64,000 bases of DNA from Microvirga lotononidis (GCF_034627025.1 NZ_CP141050.1:1059001-1123000); one strand, 5' to 3'. Counted from the stretch's first letter, positions 1-9,472 are shown. Notes: generated by a model from the letters alone, not told the origin. Numbers and translations: made by a program.

Positions 1-65
1 CCCAAATACGAGCGAGCCCGCGGCAACAGGCGCTCATCGGCATAGGCCGCCAACTCATCGGACAA
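1..65 (-). CDS. Possible 5' end of an unidentified gene running off the left edge
   Basis: On the minus strand an open frame starts at a TTG codon (65) about 9 bases after a GGGAGG ribosome-binding-like stretch and continues through the window edge. The 21 visible residues are rich in Ala, Leu, Asp and Arg, as in a real helix. Too little is present to name a family, and chance is not excluded. Confidence 0.2.
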   Translation of the reverse strand, partial: MSDELAAYADERLLPRARSYL

Positions 66-189
66 GGCTGCATTCCTCCCTAAACCGTATCTTCTCGACA
101 CCGTCATCACCTGATCCAGCAGATGGCAATCCCGCAGGTGATGCAATCGCCATTGGGGCAGAGAGACTGATGCTCTGTCGGTCGTCAGT

Positions 190-352
190 GGCCCGTGAAA
201 TCCAGGGGATCGACAAGTGGACATAGCCGGAGGAGCATCTCTTCGACCATGCGCAGGCTCAAGGGAAAGCGAAAATACAGCTAGACGGCGTAGCTGATCA
301 GTTCGGCTGGAAAGCGGTGGCGGGCGTAACGAGGGGCACGGGTCGGGGTCAT
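190..352 (-). pseudogene. IS6-family transposase remnant, N-terminal part with in-frame stop
   Basis: Reading the minus strand from the ATG at 352 gives MTPTRAPRYARHRFPAELI followed by a tyrosine-alanine stretch, an in-frame TAG, then LYFRFPLSLRMVEEMLLR. This matches the conserved N-terminus of IS6/IS26-type transposases, in which the HRFP and LSLRxVEEML blocks precede the helix-turn-helix. The TAG replaces what is normally a Trp codon in the 'VWLY' motif. Homology fades after about 50 codons and no DDE core follows, so this is a decayed insertion-sequence end rather than an active gene. Recognition is from family memory; no terminal inverted repeat was located. Confidence 0.6.
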
Positions 353-541
353 GCCTCACGGATAGCCCGATTCCAGGTCACTCGTCGGTTAAATTGACGG
401 TACCGACCAGTGGACCAAACGCGTAGGTCTCAGGAGTGCCAAGAGGCGACATTCAGCAGCGCGGGGACCGCTCGTCAGGGCTAAAGAATCCAGATCGCAA
501 TTCGATGCGGTACGTTCCGCCTCATCCTATGAGGGGAAACT

Positions 542-2338
542 TCAAGCGGGCAGTCCAGCAAGCCGCAAGCCTTCGCGCAGCCGTTCGATGTCCTCACCGC
601 GCCTCAGGTATGTGACGTCCACAAACCAGTCGACGTACTCCTTCGGCCCCGCCGCAGGGTCTCCCGCCCAGCAACTCCTGACACCTTCGACGAAGGTCTC
701 GGCGCATCGCCGCGCCTCCTCGATGCGGCCCAAGTGGCCGCAGGCCGCCGCGCGCCATGCCATGTAGCGCGGGTGGCGCGCGGGCGTGTCCTGCGTGATC
801 CGCGCCAGCAGGTCGGCCGCCTCCTCGTAGCGCCCACGCTGGAACTGGATGTGGGCAAGGAAGTACTTGTACCAGTTCGGATGACCCGGATGGAGCCGCA
901 AGGCGACCCCGGCCGCCGGTAAGGCCCGCTCCGGCTGCCCCACGCACGACTGGACCCAGGCCCAGATCATCTGGATCAGGGCATCGTTCGGGTTCATGCC
1001 CAGCGCAAGGTCCATGTGCGGCTCGGCCCGGTCGAAGTCGCGCCACATCAGGTACATGTAGCCGAGGGTCGAGTGTACCCGCGAGTCGTTCGGATCCAGG
1101 GTGAGGGCTTGCTCAGCCAGGCGCAGCGCCACGGCCCGGTCCTCGTCCCTGTCGCGGGGCACCCCGACCGCCGTGTCGACCGACCGGTTGAGGTGAAACC
1201 AGGCCAGGGTGGTGTAGGCGCGGGCGAAGCCGGGATCGAGTTGGATCGCCTGCTTAAGGAGCACCTGCGCCCGTGCCTGCTCCTCGGGCGTGAAGGCATC
1301 GATGAGGCGGTTGCCCTGCAAGAAGAGGTCATAGACCCGAACGTCCCCGGGAGGACGCCGTCGGGCAGCGACCTCGCTGTCCTGGATGACCCGCTGGGCG
1401 ACGGTGGCGACGATGCTCTGGGCGATCTCCTCCTGGATGGCGAACACGTCCTCGAGCGCGCGGTCGTACCGTTCCGCCCACAGGTGGGCCCCGCTGCGGG
1501 CGTCTACGAGCTGGGCGGTGATGCGCACCCGTGGCCCGGCCCGGCGGACGCTGCCCTCGACCAGGTACCCGGCCCCGAGTGTGCGGCCGATCTCGCGCAC
1601 GTCCGTGCTTCGGCCGCGGAAGGAGAAGGAGGAGTTGCGGGCGATCACCATGAGTTCGCGGAAGCGCGAGAGTTCGGTGATGATGTCCTCTGTGATGCCG
1701 TCGCTGAAGTAGTCCTGCCCCGGATCGCCGCCCATGTTGTCGAAAGGCAGCACGGCCACCGCAGGCCTCTCGGTCAGGGGTCCGGCCGCCGTCCCGGTGG
1801 CTGATGCGCCCTCGACCTCCATCCGATAGGTACGCATCGGCCGGGCGATGTTCTTCAGGCGCAGCTCGCCCGCATCCGTGAAGCCGATGTCGAGCTTGCC
1901 GGGGAGTTGATCATAGGCCGCCCCCGCGATCAGAACGCCGCCGGGCGGACAGGCCTGCTCCAGACGGGCAGCCACGTTGACCCCGTCACCCAGGAGGTCA
2001 TCGCCCTCCACCACCACGTCCCCGAGGTTGATCCCAATACGCAGGACGATCCGGCGCTCCGGCGCGACTCGTTGCTGGGTCTTGCCAAGCCGTGTCTGGA
2101 TCGCCGCCGCGCAAGCGACGGCGCTGACAACCGACCCGAACTCAGCGATCAGGCCGTCGCCCATGAGCTTGACGAGCCGACCCCGATGCTGGGCGAGCAG
2201 AGGCTCAACCACATCCTGCCGGAGATCCTTTAGGGACGTCAGCGTCGAGGTCTCATCGGCCTCGACAAGGCGCGAGTAGCCGACCACATCGGCGGCCATG
2301 ATGGCTGTCAGCCGTCTTTCTACCCCGGTGTTGGCCAT
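542..2338 (-). CDS. Class III adenylate/guanylate cyclase with TolB-like and TPR regions
   Basis: This 598-residue protein probably makes a cyclic nucleotide in the cytoplasm. The N-terminal catalytic domain (about residues 8-175) shows the two metal-binding aspartates of class III cyclases, D17 in AADVVGYSRL and D61 in KLMGDGLIAEF. It is followed by a TolB-like segment (about 190-310, with AVLPFDNMGGDPGQDYFSDG) and a TPR region to the C-terminus. This architecture is common and often multi-copy in rhizobia and methylobacteria. I start at the ATG at 2338, directly before the conserved MANTGVERRL block; the open frame extends 86 codons further upstream without recognisable conservation. The gene stands alone, so its signal and target are unknown, and AMP versus GMP specificity cannot be decided by eye. 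Confidence 0.85.
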   Translation of the reverse strand: MANTGVERRLTAIMAADVVGYSRLVEADETSTLTSLKDLRQDVVEPLLAQHRGRLVKLMGDGLIAEFGSVVSAVACAAAIQTRLGKTQQRVAPERRIVLRIGINLGDVVVEGDDLLGDGVNVAARLEQACPPGGVLIAGAAYDQLPGKLDIGFTDAGELRLKNIARPMRTYRMEVEGASATGTAAGPLTERPAVAVLPFDNMGGDPGQDYFSDGITEDIITELSRFRELMVIARNSSFSFRGRSTDVREIGRTLGAGYLVEGSVRRAGPRVRITAQLVDARSGAHLWAERYDRALEDVFAIQEEIAQSIVATVAQRVIQDSEVAARRRPPGDVRVYDLFLQGNRLIDAFTPEEQARAQVLLKQAIQLDPGFARAYTTLAWFHLNRSVDTAVGVPRDRDEDRAVALRLAEQALTLDPNDSRVHSTLGYMYLMWRDFDRAEPHMDLALGMNPNDALIQMIWAWVQSCVGQPERALPAAGVALRLHPGHPNWYKYFLAHIQFQRGRYEEAADLLARITQDTPARHPRYMAWRAAACGHLGRIEEARRCAETFVEGVRSCWAGDPAAGPKEYVDWFVDVTYLRRGEDIERLREGLRLAGLPA

Positions 2339-2894
2339 AGCGGTGCCTTGGTGGTTGGGTCCGGTGCCGTCCCGTGCTCGAACGAGAATGCCACAGGCTG
2401 AGGGCAATCGCACGCATCGACCCACCCCCTGCCGTCGCGCGAGGCAGCCAAACCGGTATGGGGTAATCTCAGTGTGCGAAATCACCTGAGCTGCGACGCT
2501 GAAAAGGGGTTCATCTTTCGGCCATTCAAGGCACTTTCGGCCCGGCTTCAGGATGGGACACCCCCATAGGAGGTCACGCCATGATCGAGCTTCCAATATG
2601 GCCTGCTGATCCGCACGTAAGCCAGGAGGCTATTTCGGCAGGGTGTTCGCGAAGGTCAGTTTGGGTCGAACTAAGCCGTCTAGGCGCGGCTTTGACGACG
2701 TCCTCTCTTCACCTCTGACCTGCCCGCCCCTCTCCTCCCGCCGTAAACGCCCATCAGGGCCATCGAAATTCTCCTGCCCTTGCTTAGATAACGACAGAGG
2801 GCGCGAGGTCTCTGCGGTCGAGGCTCCTCTCATTTGAGGTTTCACGATACCGCCTCTCCAAAAGCGTAACCGGGGCATTTCGGGGGGCTGTGCC
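2339..2894. other. Intergenic region upstream of the cyclase, with an IS66-type end
   Basis: No convincing gene lies here. The left part is the upstream region of the cyclase. At 2859-2874 an AAAGCGTAACCGG stretch resembles an IS66-type terminal inverted repeat (usual form GTAAGCG) and probably marks the outer end of the truncated transposase to its right. Short frames on both strands look like chance. Confidence 0.4.
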
Positions 2895-3566
2895 TCAGGC
2901 TAACTGCGTGACGAGGTCGGCCAGCGGCGGGATCCTTGGTCGATCCGGGTTCAATCCCAGCCGATCTCCAAGATAGGTGAAGAACGACAGCCCAAGCTTG
3001 CGGCAGGTCTTTGAGAGCCCCAGCATCACGCCGCGGGCCAAGCGGCCATCGGCACTCATCGCGCCACCGGAGATCTTGCGCTTGATCACCCAGGCGCGCA
3101 GGTCGTTCTCGGACGCATTGGTGTGCAGCGGGATCTCCGGACGCTCCAGCACCCGCAGCAGTTCGGACTTGCGCCGCGCCAGGCGGGCCAGCAACTCGTC
3201 GAGCTCCTGGTAGCCCGTGCGCAGACCAAAGATCTTGTCGAACTGCCACCGGAAGGCCCGCTCCCCTCCCGGCGAGGGACTCTGCTTCCATAACTTCAGG
3301 CTCCGATAGAAGCAGCAGATCGCCTCGCGCACCAACTCAACGGCTTTGGCCTGCTTGGGCGAGGCGGGCATCAGCTTCTCGAGGTGGCGCTCGGCATGAA
3401 CCCAGCACAAAGCGTGCGTGGCAACGCGGAACCGGCCGGCATCGTCAGAGACCACGACGGTATTTCCCATCAGCCCGTGATGCCGAAGCGCACCCCAGGT
3501 GGCTGGGATATCAACCGAATTGCTGCCTGACGCGCCGGCACCGTCTTCGGGGAGGCTTTTAAGCAA
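2895..3566 (-). pseudogene. IS66-type transposase, C-terminal fragment
   Basis: The 223-codon frame carries the distal catalytic part of an IS66/TnpC-like DDE transposase. Visible are the SDDAGRF...CWVHAERHLEKL block, in which the Cys-His pair corresponds to the 'CWAHARR' region of IS66, and the C-terminal NASENDLRAWVIKRKISGG block containing the last acidic residue. The N-terminal half of a usual 500-residue TnpC is missing, and the first ~15 residues look unrelated. No tnpA or tnpB accompanies it. A diverged second fragment of the same subfamily lies at 18451-18798 in the opposite direction. The right-end inverted repeat is probably near 2859-2874. Confidence 0.7.
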
Positions 3567-4210
3567 ACTAAACGTTCCACTTAGAAGTCCAGCAATGCCC
3601 GATAATCCCTACTTATCGGACATTGGTGCAGGATTGATTGTTTGTTGCGTCTCGATCAACCGCGTCAGCGGCGAGAGACTCGAATGGTCAAGATCTGAGC
3701 CCGACCGGGCCTGCAATTCTGAGAGGCTCACTCTCCAAGGCGCTCGTGGCCGATCTCGGGCTCAACGATGACTTTGTCGCCGAAGCGGTGCTCAATCTCA
3801 GGGATCGCCGGAGGTGTCGCTTCAATGAGATCGCGACTTCGATTGCCTGTTCGCTTGACGTCAACGCCGAGCACCTAGCGGACGCCCTCCTCGGCTGTCA
3901 TGGCTTTCAACTATGCCTCACGCCTGACCGTAAGGCCATAGGTGGCCAAGTCCAACTCTCCCCATCTCAGGTCTCGCTATCCAACTGATTGTCCAGCATT
4001 GGCATGCACATGGCGCACCGTCTCAAATCTGGGGTTTGGCAGGACCAGCGAAGCTCCTTGGACGATGAAAGAAAAGATATCCGGATCCGCATTGCCGATC
4101 AGAATGATCGGGTTCATTCCTCTCCGTCAATGTGGCCCGGACGATTTTCCTGGACAATTTAAGCGGAAGCAGTCAGCAGGCTAGAATTGATGTACGGTCA
4201 GGGGGAACAG
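3567..4210. other. Gene-poor stretch between the IS66 remnant and the secreted repeat protein
   Basis: There is no gene I can defend. A 116-codon plus-strand frame (3638-3988) has one protein-like stretch around its middle but no ribosome-binding site and an improbable N-terminus. The rest carries frequent stops. It may be debris from the IS boundary. Confidence 0.35.
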
Positions 4211-4642
4211 ATGAATCGGGTTTGGAAAGGCACGGCATTACTCGCGCTGGCGCTGCTCACCTCCATGCCCAATGCAGCTATGGCCCAAGGTGTCCCGCTC
4301 CTCCTCTTCGATGGTAAAACAGGCACAGAATTTGCGGGATGCCTAAATTGCAACCGATTAGATGACGCGTCTGTTTGCAACAGATACGGTAAATTTGGAT
4401 CCAGGTATGAAGAAACGAGCATCTGGAACCGCTATGGGAAGTTTGGTTCAAGATATGAAGATAACAGTCCATGGAATAGGTACGGACCTGGTTTGAGGAT
4501 TGTTGACGGCGACGGACGTTTCTATGGAAATTTTACTATGTCCACCTACGACAGATCGAGATTGTCAATTGTCGATCAGATCATGAGGCTTCATGAGAAA
4601 CTCGACGACCTCGAAAAGCTCCAAGACATCATGTGCGACTAA
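4211..4642 (+). CDS. Secreted small protein with repeated NRYGKFGS motifs
   Basis: A 143-residue protein with a clear N-terminal signal peptide (Lys near the start, LLALALLTSMP core, AMA-Q cleavage region), so it is probably periplasmic or secreted. After the signal comes a Cys pair (FAGCLNCN) and three related units of the form (C/W)NRYGKFGSRYE, each about 20 residues, then a short C-terminal domain. Similar 'NxYGxYGS' repeat proteins occur as uncharacterised short secreted proteins in many bacteria; no function is known to me. I start at the ATG at 4211 because GGGGGAACAG precedes it and the signal peptide begins there; an upstream ATG at 4187 would add eight unlikely residues. Base composition is AT-richer than the flanks. 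Confidence 0.7.
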   Translation: MNRVWKGTALLALALLTSMPNAAMAQGVPLLLFDGKTGTEFAGCLNCNRLDDASVCNRYGKFGSRYEETSIWNRYGKFGSRYEDNSPWNRYGPGLRIVDGDGRFYGNFTMSTYDRSRLSIVDQIMRLHEKLDDLEKLQDIMCD

Positions 4643-4830
4643 GATGGCCTCATAGGTTAAGAACTATCTGTCCGACGTAGCCCTCATTGCCACAACCACC
4701 CTCGGCAAGGGCCTCCTAACGCCACTCTCAGAAGCGTTCCTTGCGCTGATGCTCAGCGTGAACACCGATCCAGCAAGTATCCAATAAGCACAAGTGAAAA
4801 CACCAATACATGACGAGAGAATAATAATGC

Positions 4831-6771
4831 ATGTCAAATCAAAATCAGCATGTAATCGATGAACTGAATAGCTTTCGCGCGTCTGAAGAAACTTTCTACG
4901 CATTTCAGATAGATGCACCATGGGGTTCTGGCAAAACCTACTTTATTAAGCAGTATATAAAGGATCATTGCCCTAAAGATGCTGAGGACAGCCCAAAGAA
5001 CCTCGTCATAACATTATTTGGTGTAAAATCTGCTCAAGAAATCGAGCAGCAGATAGCAAGCCAGCTTTTTACAGGAGGAGAACGTTTGGCTGGTTCTGTC
5101 TTTTCTACGCTGGCTACTGGTGTCAGCGGATTCTTCAAGGTTGATAAGGCTGTTACTGGAGTGCTGGATGACTCGCGCGCCAAGATCTTGTCCGATCGCC
5201 TGAAGGAGGTGAGAAAGGGAATTGTTGTCTTTGATGATGTTGAGCGTTGCTCGATGAAGCTCATTGATGCGCTTGGATACATAAATAAATTCGTCGAAAA
5301 AGAGAATTTCAAAGTCATCATTATCTCGAACGAGCAAGCCCTCAATCGAGTTGGCGCATCCAAAGAAGAAATAGAAAATGCTGTATTATTAACTGGCTTC
5401 AAAGAAAAGCTCGTCGGCCGATCATTGCAACTGAAGGCTGATCCGGACAAGGCATACGATACATTTGTAAAAAGTCTGAAGTGTGAGAAAGCGAAAAGCC
5501 TTGCAGTAAAAGAGAAGAGTTCTGCTCTGGCTGTATTCCGTGCATCAAAGCACGAAAACTTGCGTTCGCTCAGAATTGCCTTGGAAGCATTTGACCGGTT
5601 GGTGGCGGGTTTTGATCCAACCATTGCAGTAAAAGACGCCGGACTGCGAGATATCCTCGGGGGATGCATATACGTGGCCGTTGAGATTGGAGCGGCAATG
5701 AGGAGCGACCTCGTTTCCTATCCAACAGCCGGCAGGCTATCACGGCTCATGCGCGGCATGGCCGGGAAAGCAAACAAAGAGCCCTCTGAGGAGGAGAATA
5801 CGCTAGATAAAATAATTAAAAGGTATTCAGACGTATTAAACCTCCAAAGCCCTACTATAAGCTTCGAAATTCTTGTCGATTTCATCGCGAACGGCGTACT
5901 TAGGAAGCCCGAGCTCGAACAGTCTCTGCGCACGAGCCCTCTCATGGCTGAGCCTTCAAAAACCCCGCTTTGGAGACGCTTAATCGACGTCTGGAACTAT
6001 AATTCGGATCGCTTGAGAGATGACACGCAAGAATTGATATCGAAGTTTGCTGGCTTCGATATACTTGACCCAGGTGAGTTGCTCCATCTCGCAGGCATTA
6101 TGCTCTGGCGAGAGAGCCTTGGTGACCTTTCCATTTCAAGCGGGGTTGATCCAGAAGCCTTTCTGGAAAAATATTTAGCCGACCTCAAATCGTCCGGCAA
6201 ATACTTAGACGTAAAACTAGATGTCTTCGCGATGGATAGGCTTTCTGCTTATAACTACGTAGTCTTGGGTGCGGACGATTTCAAAGATAAACTATTGCGC
6301 ATTCACAGCCTTATCAAGTCAGCGATGGATGAAGCCGCAAGTTTGAAGCACCCTGAAGTCTACAAGGTGATTTGCGATAGTTTAATCGCAAAAGACAGGG
6401 ACATCGACAATTTGCTCGACAAAGACTTATCTCCCTATCTTCAAATGCCTATCTTTAAGACAGCAAACGCCAGTGATTTTTCAGACATCATAATGAGGAA
6501 CAACGAGTTTGATGTTGGAACTCTAAAATGGCTAAATAGTCGTTATAAGCACCTTGTCAGTCCGACTGTGCGATCAGAAGAGCAATCCTGGATCGATGCT
6601 TTATATGCCGAGCTGAGCAGCCGAATTGCGACATCGATACCACCCCTTAATAAGTGGTGGAGGACGATACTAGATCAGAACTTACAGCAGTTCGTTAGCC
6701 CTCCGCAGTCTGCTACATCAACCACCACACCGGCATCCATAGCTGGAGCGGTCCACGCTAAGCAAGAATAG
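4831..6771 (+). CDS. KAP-like P-loop NTPase, candidate defence protein
   Basis: A 646-residue protein with a Walker A motif at residues 29-36 (A-PWGSGKT) very near the N-terminus and a Walker B-like IVVFDDVER at 131-138. Together with the spacing, this fits KAP/STAND-related P-loop NTPases. The remaining ~500 residues are helical-looking and unassigned, and no membrane segment is evident. KAP-type NTPases often occur in phage-defence islands. The gene is distinctly AT-richer than its surroundings and uses AGA/ATA-type codons that are rare elsewhere in the window, suggesting recent transfer. It faces the DUF262/HNH gene tail to tail across 86 bp. The ATG at 4831 has only a weak AT-rich leader. 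NTPase activity is well supported; the defence role is inferred from context. Confidence 0.65.
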   Translation: MSNQNQHVIDELNSFRASEETFYAFQIDAPWGSGKTYFIKQYIKDHCPKDAEDSPKNLVITLFGVKSAQEIEQQIASQLFTGGERLAGSVFSTLATGVSGFFKVDKAVTGVLDDSRAKILSDRLKEVRKGIVVFDDVERCSMKLIDALGYINKFVEKENFKVIIISNEQALNRVGASKEEIENAVLLTGFKEKLVGRSLQLKADPDKAYDTFVKSLKCEKAKSLAVKEKSSALAVFRASKHENLRSLRIALEAFDRLVAGFDPTIAVKDAGLRDILGGCIYVAVEIGAAMRSDLVSYPTAGRLSRLMRGMAGKANKEPSEEENTLDKIIKRYSDVLNLQSPTISFEILVDFIANGVLRKPELEQSLRTSPLMAEPSKTPLWRRLIDVWNYNSDRLRDDTQELISKFAGFDILDPGELLHLAGIMLWRESLGDLSISSGVDPEAFLEKYLADLKSSGKYLDVKLDVFAMDRLSAYNYVVLGADDFKDKLLRIHSLIKSAMDEAASLKHPEVYKVICDSLIAKDRDIDNLLDKDLSPYLQMPIFKTANASDFSDIIMRNNEFDVGTLKWLNSRYKHLVSPTVRSEEQSWIDALYAELSSRIATSIPPLNKWWRTILDQNLQQFVSPPQSATSTTTPASIAGAVHAKQE

Positions 6772-6857
6772 GATTTCTAAGGAGTACTCGCATCTAACGG
6801 GTGAATCGCTCCCGATGGTTGCGGAGCGGAAGCCTAAGCGTGGCTCCGCTTTCGCAG

Positions 6858-8435
6858 TCAATTCTCTACTGTGCTGTTACAGAAAGGGTGTTGCATCTGT
6901 GCATTGTTCAGCGAGGCGGGCCCGCCCTCCCGACGGGCTAGTATATGGCCTGCCTGCATCCCATTACGATGCATTATGCCACCGCAAGTCGGGCATTTGG
7001 GAGCAGATGGCAGTGCATCACGCAGAAATGCACCTCCCTTCGTCTCTCTGGAGAACCGTCCCGCTCCAGCATCAAGTCGCAACTCTGGCGGCGTCTCTAC
7101 AAGAAAGCCATAGTCAGGGTCATTGGCGAGTTCCTGCCCAACTTGCTTCACCGATTTGCCTGCTTGTAGGTCTGCAATTAATCGCTTGTAGAGCCCAAGG
7201 ACACGCGGACGGCTTCGAATGCCGCTCCCGAGCTTTCTAACCGCTTCTGTTATTCCTCGGTTCGCGAGCAGGAACTCCTCAAATTCAGCTCTGACGCTCG
7301 TAAAGGATAAGAAATCCTTCGTATTCCACTCTCGGAAAAGCGCGATGAAATTCAAGAGAGCCGTTGGCTGAAACACTCCGCTCGGGCTATAAAAGTAGAG
7401 AGCTGGATGGAGACCTAGTGAAGAAGGGTTCGTTGAACATATTCGCCATAGTGCGGCCCTAACGCCCTTTAAGAAATCAAGTGTCCTGCTACCGTCCTCG
7501 TCATCTTCTAGCTCGTCTTTCACACCCCGCTTGCGACTGGAATCCGCAGCTACAACACGGTTCGCCAAGTTGACCAAATCGAACACGAACGGGAGCACAT
7601 GTGGTCCATATCCCTGCCCAGCGACCGGAACATCCAAGGTTTTTATTGGGAGCGAGAGGTTTGGGCTGAAAAGAAGATCAAAACATTCTTTTCCAAGCTC
7701 CTCGATTTTGTCCTGTGTTGCTTCATTGAACCGTGACCAATAATGGTGACCTGCACCCCCACGGAGAACTGCGCGCGCAGCGAGCGCAGTTGCTGAACGT
7801 CGAGCATTCAAAATGCGCTGTTCTGTGGGATCAATCTTCGTTCCACCCTGGTTGATGCGGAAGAATGCCTTTTCCGCTTTATCGTGATCCGCATTCTGGA
7901 TCCATTGGACTTGGATCGGGTGCCAAGGAATGCGAGCAGCTCGTTGGGCAAGTTCAGGTGAGGCTGCATTCGGGTAGTCAACGGCCATCTTATGATCTTG
8001 GTATGACCCGACCTGCGCCTTTACCAAATCACGCGTCCTCTGTGCAGCTTGTCGCTGCTCCTCGGGGATTGCATTTTGAAAGAAGCGCCGAGACACCTCA
8101 CCATCACCATAATCGTCTTGTGCCCAAGCGATTAGAGCGCTCAGCCGATGAGCGCCGTCGATCACAAATACACCAGAGCCTGCTCGCCATAAGATTAAAG
8201 CCGGTATCAGCTCTCGGCGAGCGAAGGTACTTATGAGGTCAGCAACCTGCTCAGGCGCCCAACTTGCCGTTTCGCGCTGAAAATCTGGCTTTCGAAGCGC
8301 AGGGTACAGCAATCCGCCTCGCTCAAGTCCCAGAATCGAGAGTGAGGGGATCTCCTCACTAATATCCCCAGGTTCTGCAAGATCAGCACGCTTGATCAGT
8401 GCGTCGAGGTTTACAATATTCGTCGTAACGGCCAT
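6858..8435 (-). CDS. DUF262 (ParB/GmrS-like) protein with C-terminal HNH nuclease domain
   Basis: In this 525-residue protein the N-terminal domain has DFQRE (51-55) and VIDGAHRL (91-98), matching the QR and DGxxR motifs of DUF262/ParB-like nuclease domains such as GmrS. The C-terminal 45 residues form a compact HNH domain: CPTC (481-484), AGH (H497), the RREGG turn, then NAQMQHPFCN (H516, C519, N520). Proteins of this build act as nucleotide-dependent nucleases in type IV restriction and other phage-defence systems, so cleavage of foreign or modified DNA is the likely role. AAGGAAG lies 6 bases before the ATG. The gene follows a small DUF6953-like gene by 23 bp, forming a two-gene operon, and converges with the KAP-like NTPase. 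Confidence 0.75.
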   Translation of the reverse strand: MAVTTNIVNLDALIKRADLAEPGDISEEIPSLSILGLERGGLLYPALRKPDFQRETASWAPEQVADLISTFARRELIPALILWRAGSGVFVIDGAHRLSALIAWAQDDYGDGEVSRRFFQNAIPEEQRQAAQRTRDLVKAQVGSYQDHKMAVDYPNAASPELAQRAARIPWHPIQVQWIQNADHDKAEKAFFRINQGGTKIDPTEQRILNARRSATALAARAVLRGGAGHHYWSRFNEATQDKIEELGKECFDLLFSPNLSLPIKTLDVPVAGQGYGPHVLPFVFDLVNLANRVVAADSSRKRGVKDELEDDEDGSRTLDFLKGVRAALWRICSTNPSSLGLHPALYFYSPSGVFQPTALLNFIALFREWNTKDFLSFTSVRAEFEEFLLANRGITEAVRKLGSGIRSRPRVLGLYKRLIADLQAGKSVKQVGQELANDPDYGFLVETPPELRLDAGAGRFSRETKGGAFLRDALPSAPKCPTCGGIMHRNGMQAGHILARREGGPASLNNAQMQHPFCNSTVEN

Positions 8436-8458
8436 TTTATCTTCCTTGGGGCAGTACG

Positions 8459-8731
8459 TCAGTCCACAGATCTGCCCGCCTTTTCATTCTCACGCCGACG
8501 ACGCCAAGCACGCTCACCGCGCTCCCAAACAAGTGTATCTTCGGTGAGCTTGCGAAACTCTTTGAGAACATCTTTCGAGATCGCAGGGTTCCCGTTTGCG
8601 TTCCTGTAAACGTATTCCTCGGCCCATGTAGTCTGCATTTTTATGACAATTATCTCTTGGTATATCCAGTGACTATCTCCCATTTGATCGAGCATCCACT
8701 CCGCAACTACTTTCGTACTCACCTGCCACAC
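8459..8731 (-). CDS. Small DUF6953-like protein upstream of the DUF262/HNH gene
   Basis: A 90-residue charged protein. It has a VAEWMLDQM opening, a central TTWAEEYVYRNANGNPAISKDVLKEFRKLT block and a WERGERAWRRR tail. I associate this pattern with the short uncharacterised DUF6953-type family, where 'YVY.N.NGN.AI...L..FR' is conserved; I am not certain of the family number. It is first in a two-gene operon with the DUF262/HNH nuclease 23 bp downstream, so it may be a regulator, inhibitor or accessory subunit of that nuclease. No catalytic motif or membrane segment is visible. Confidence 0.55.
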   Translation of the reverse strand: MWQVSTKVVAEWMLDQMGDSHWIYQEIIVIKMQTTWAEEYVYRNANGNPAISKDVLKEFRKLTEDTLVWERGERAWRRRRENEKAGRSVD

Positions 8732-9391
8732 CTCTAGTCTGTTCTAACGAGATACTTCTCAAACACGCTGAGTTGACCAGTGCATAGCATCGGCCACAAC
8801 ATTTCCGCACGCAATAGGAATGCATACACCAGTCCACTGAAATTTAATCTCACTTGCTAGAAGTGCAGAACCGCTCCATCGGACGACAGCTCACCAGCAT
8901 GGGCTGAATCCGCCGGCAAACTCAAAGGCTGGGGAACGCTCCTTCGTGACCATCAGGGCTGCAGAAGCAATTGGGCGATGCTCAACGTGATCCTTGTTAA
9001 GTTTTTCGCGCAGAGGGCATATCGGGAACTCAGATTAAGGCAGTTGGTGCTATCGAATGCCTCCCAAGCCTTGCGTCTGTGTGAGTAGAGTTAAGAACTA
9101 TACTGAGATACGGGATCCGACATAGGAACATGCCTAATCGCATGCATCTCTCAATATGGGCTCACAACGGTTTTCGAACTTAGGATAGGTCAAGCAGCGG
9201 GGCACAAAGCGGTGGCAAAGATCCCCAATCCGCCTCAGTCAAATCGGGACGACTTAAGGACAGATCGTCGCAGCGATTCGAGTATAATCAGAATCGATTG
9301 TTGTATCAGCGTTGTATCAGAGGAATCTCAAAAGCAGACACTTCCTGAGTTGAAACCTGAAAGCGTCTGATAAAGCTGAAGAAAAGATGAA
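8732..9391. other. Non-coding stretch between the defence-like island and the tRNA-Gly-like gene
   Basis: I see no gene in about 660 bases; stops are frequent on both strands and no ribosome-binding sites are evident. The left part must hold the promoter of the DUF6953-like operon. Near the right end is the tandem repeat at 9300-9320, listed separately. Confidence 0.5.
9300..9320. repeat. Tandem direct repeat beyond the tRNA-Gly-like 3' end
   Basis: GTTGTATCAG occurs twice, at 9300-9309 and 9311-9320 (period 11), about 70 bp past the 3' end of the tRNA-Gly-like sequence. Similar ~11-bp-period pairs with different sequences lie next to the other two tRNA-like genes. A role as recombinase arm sites, or as the remnant of an integrase 5' region, is inference. 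Confidence 0.5.
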
Positions 9392-9462
9392 GCGGGCGAT
9401 GGGAATCGAACCCACGACATTCAGCTTGGGGAGCTGATGCTCGCCTAGACGAGGCCTACAGG
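9392..9462 (-). tRNA. Degenerate tRNA-Gly(CCC)-like sequence
   Basis: On the minus strand the 3' half is a good tRNA: anticodon stem TCAGC/GCTGA around loop TCCCCAA (anticodon CCC, Gly), a T arm with GTGGGTTCGATTCCCAT, and acceptor 3' strand CGCCCGC. Position 33 is C instead of the invariant U. The 5' acceptor strand expected as GCGGGCG is absent, and the D arm is altered and about two bases too long. No CCA is encoded. It is probably a non-functional partial tRNA, such as an integration-site remnant. Confidence 0.55.
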
Positions 9463-9472
9463 CAGGGCTTAC

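Noticed and set aside
1016..1804. 262-codon plus-strand frame antisense to the cyclase
   Set aside because: It mirrors the high-GC third-position pattern of the cyclase gene, whose domains are clear; the antisense product is Val/Glu/Gly-rich without motifs.
3638..3988. 116-codon plus-strand frame
   Set aside because: Only a central stretch looks protein-like; no ribosome-binding site and no recognisable family, so not called.
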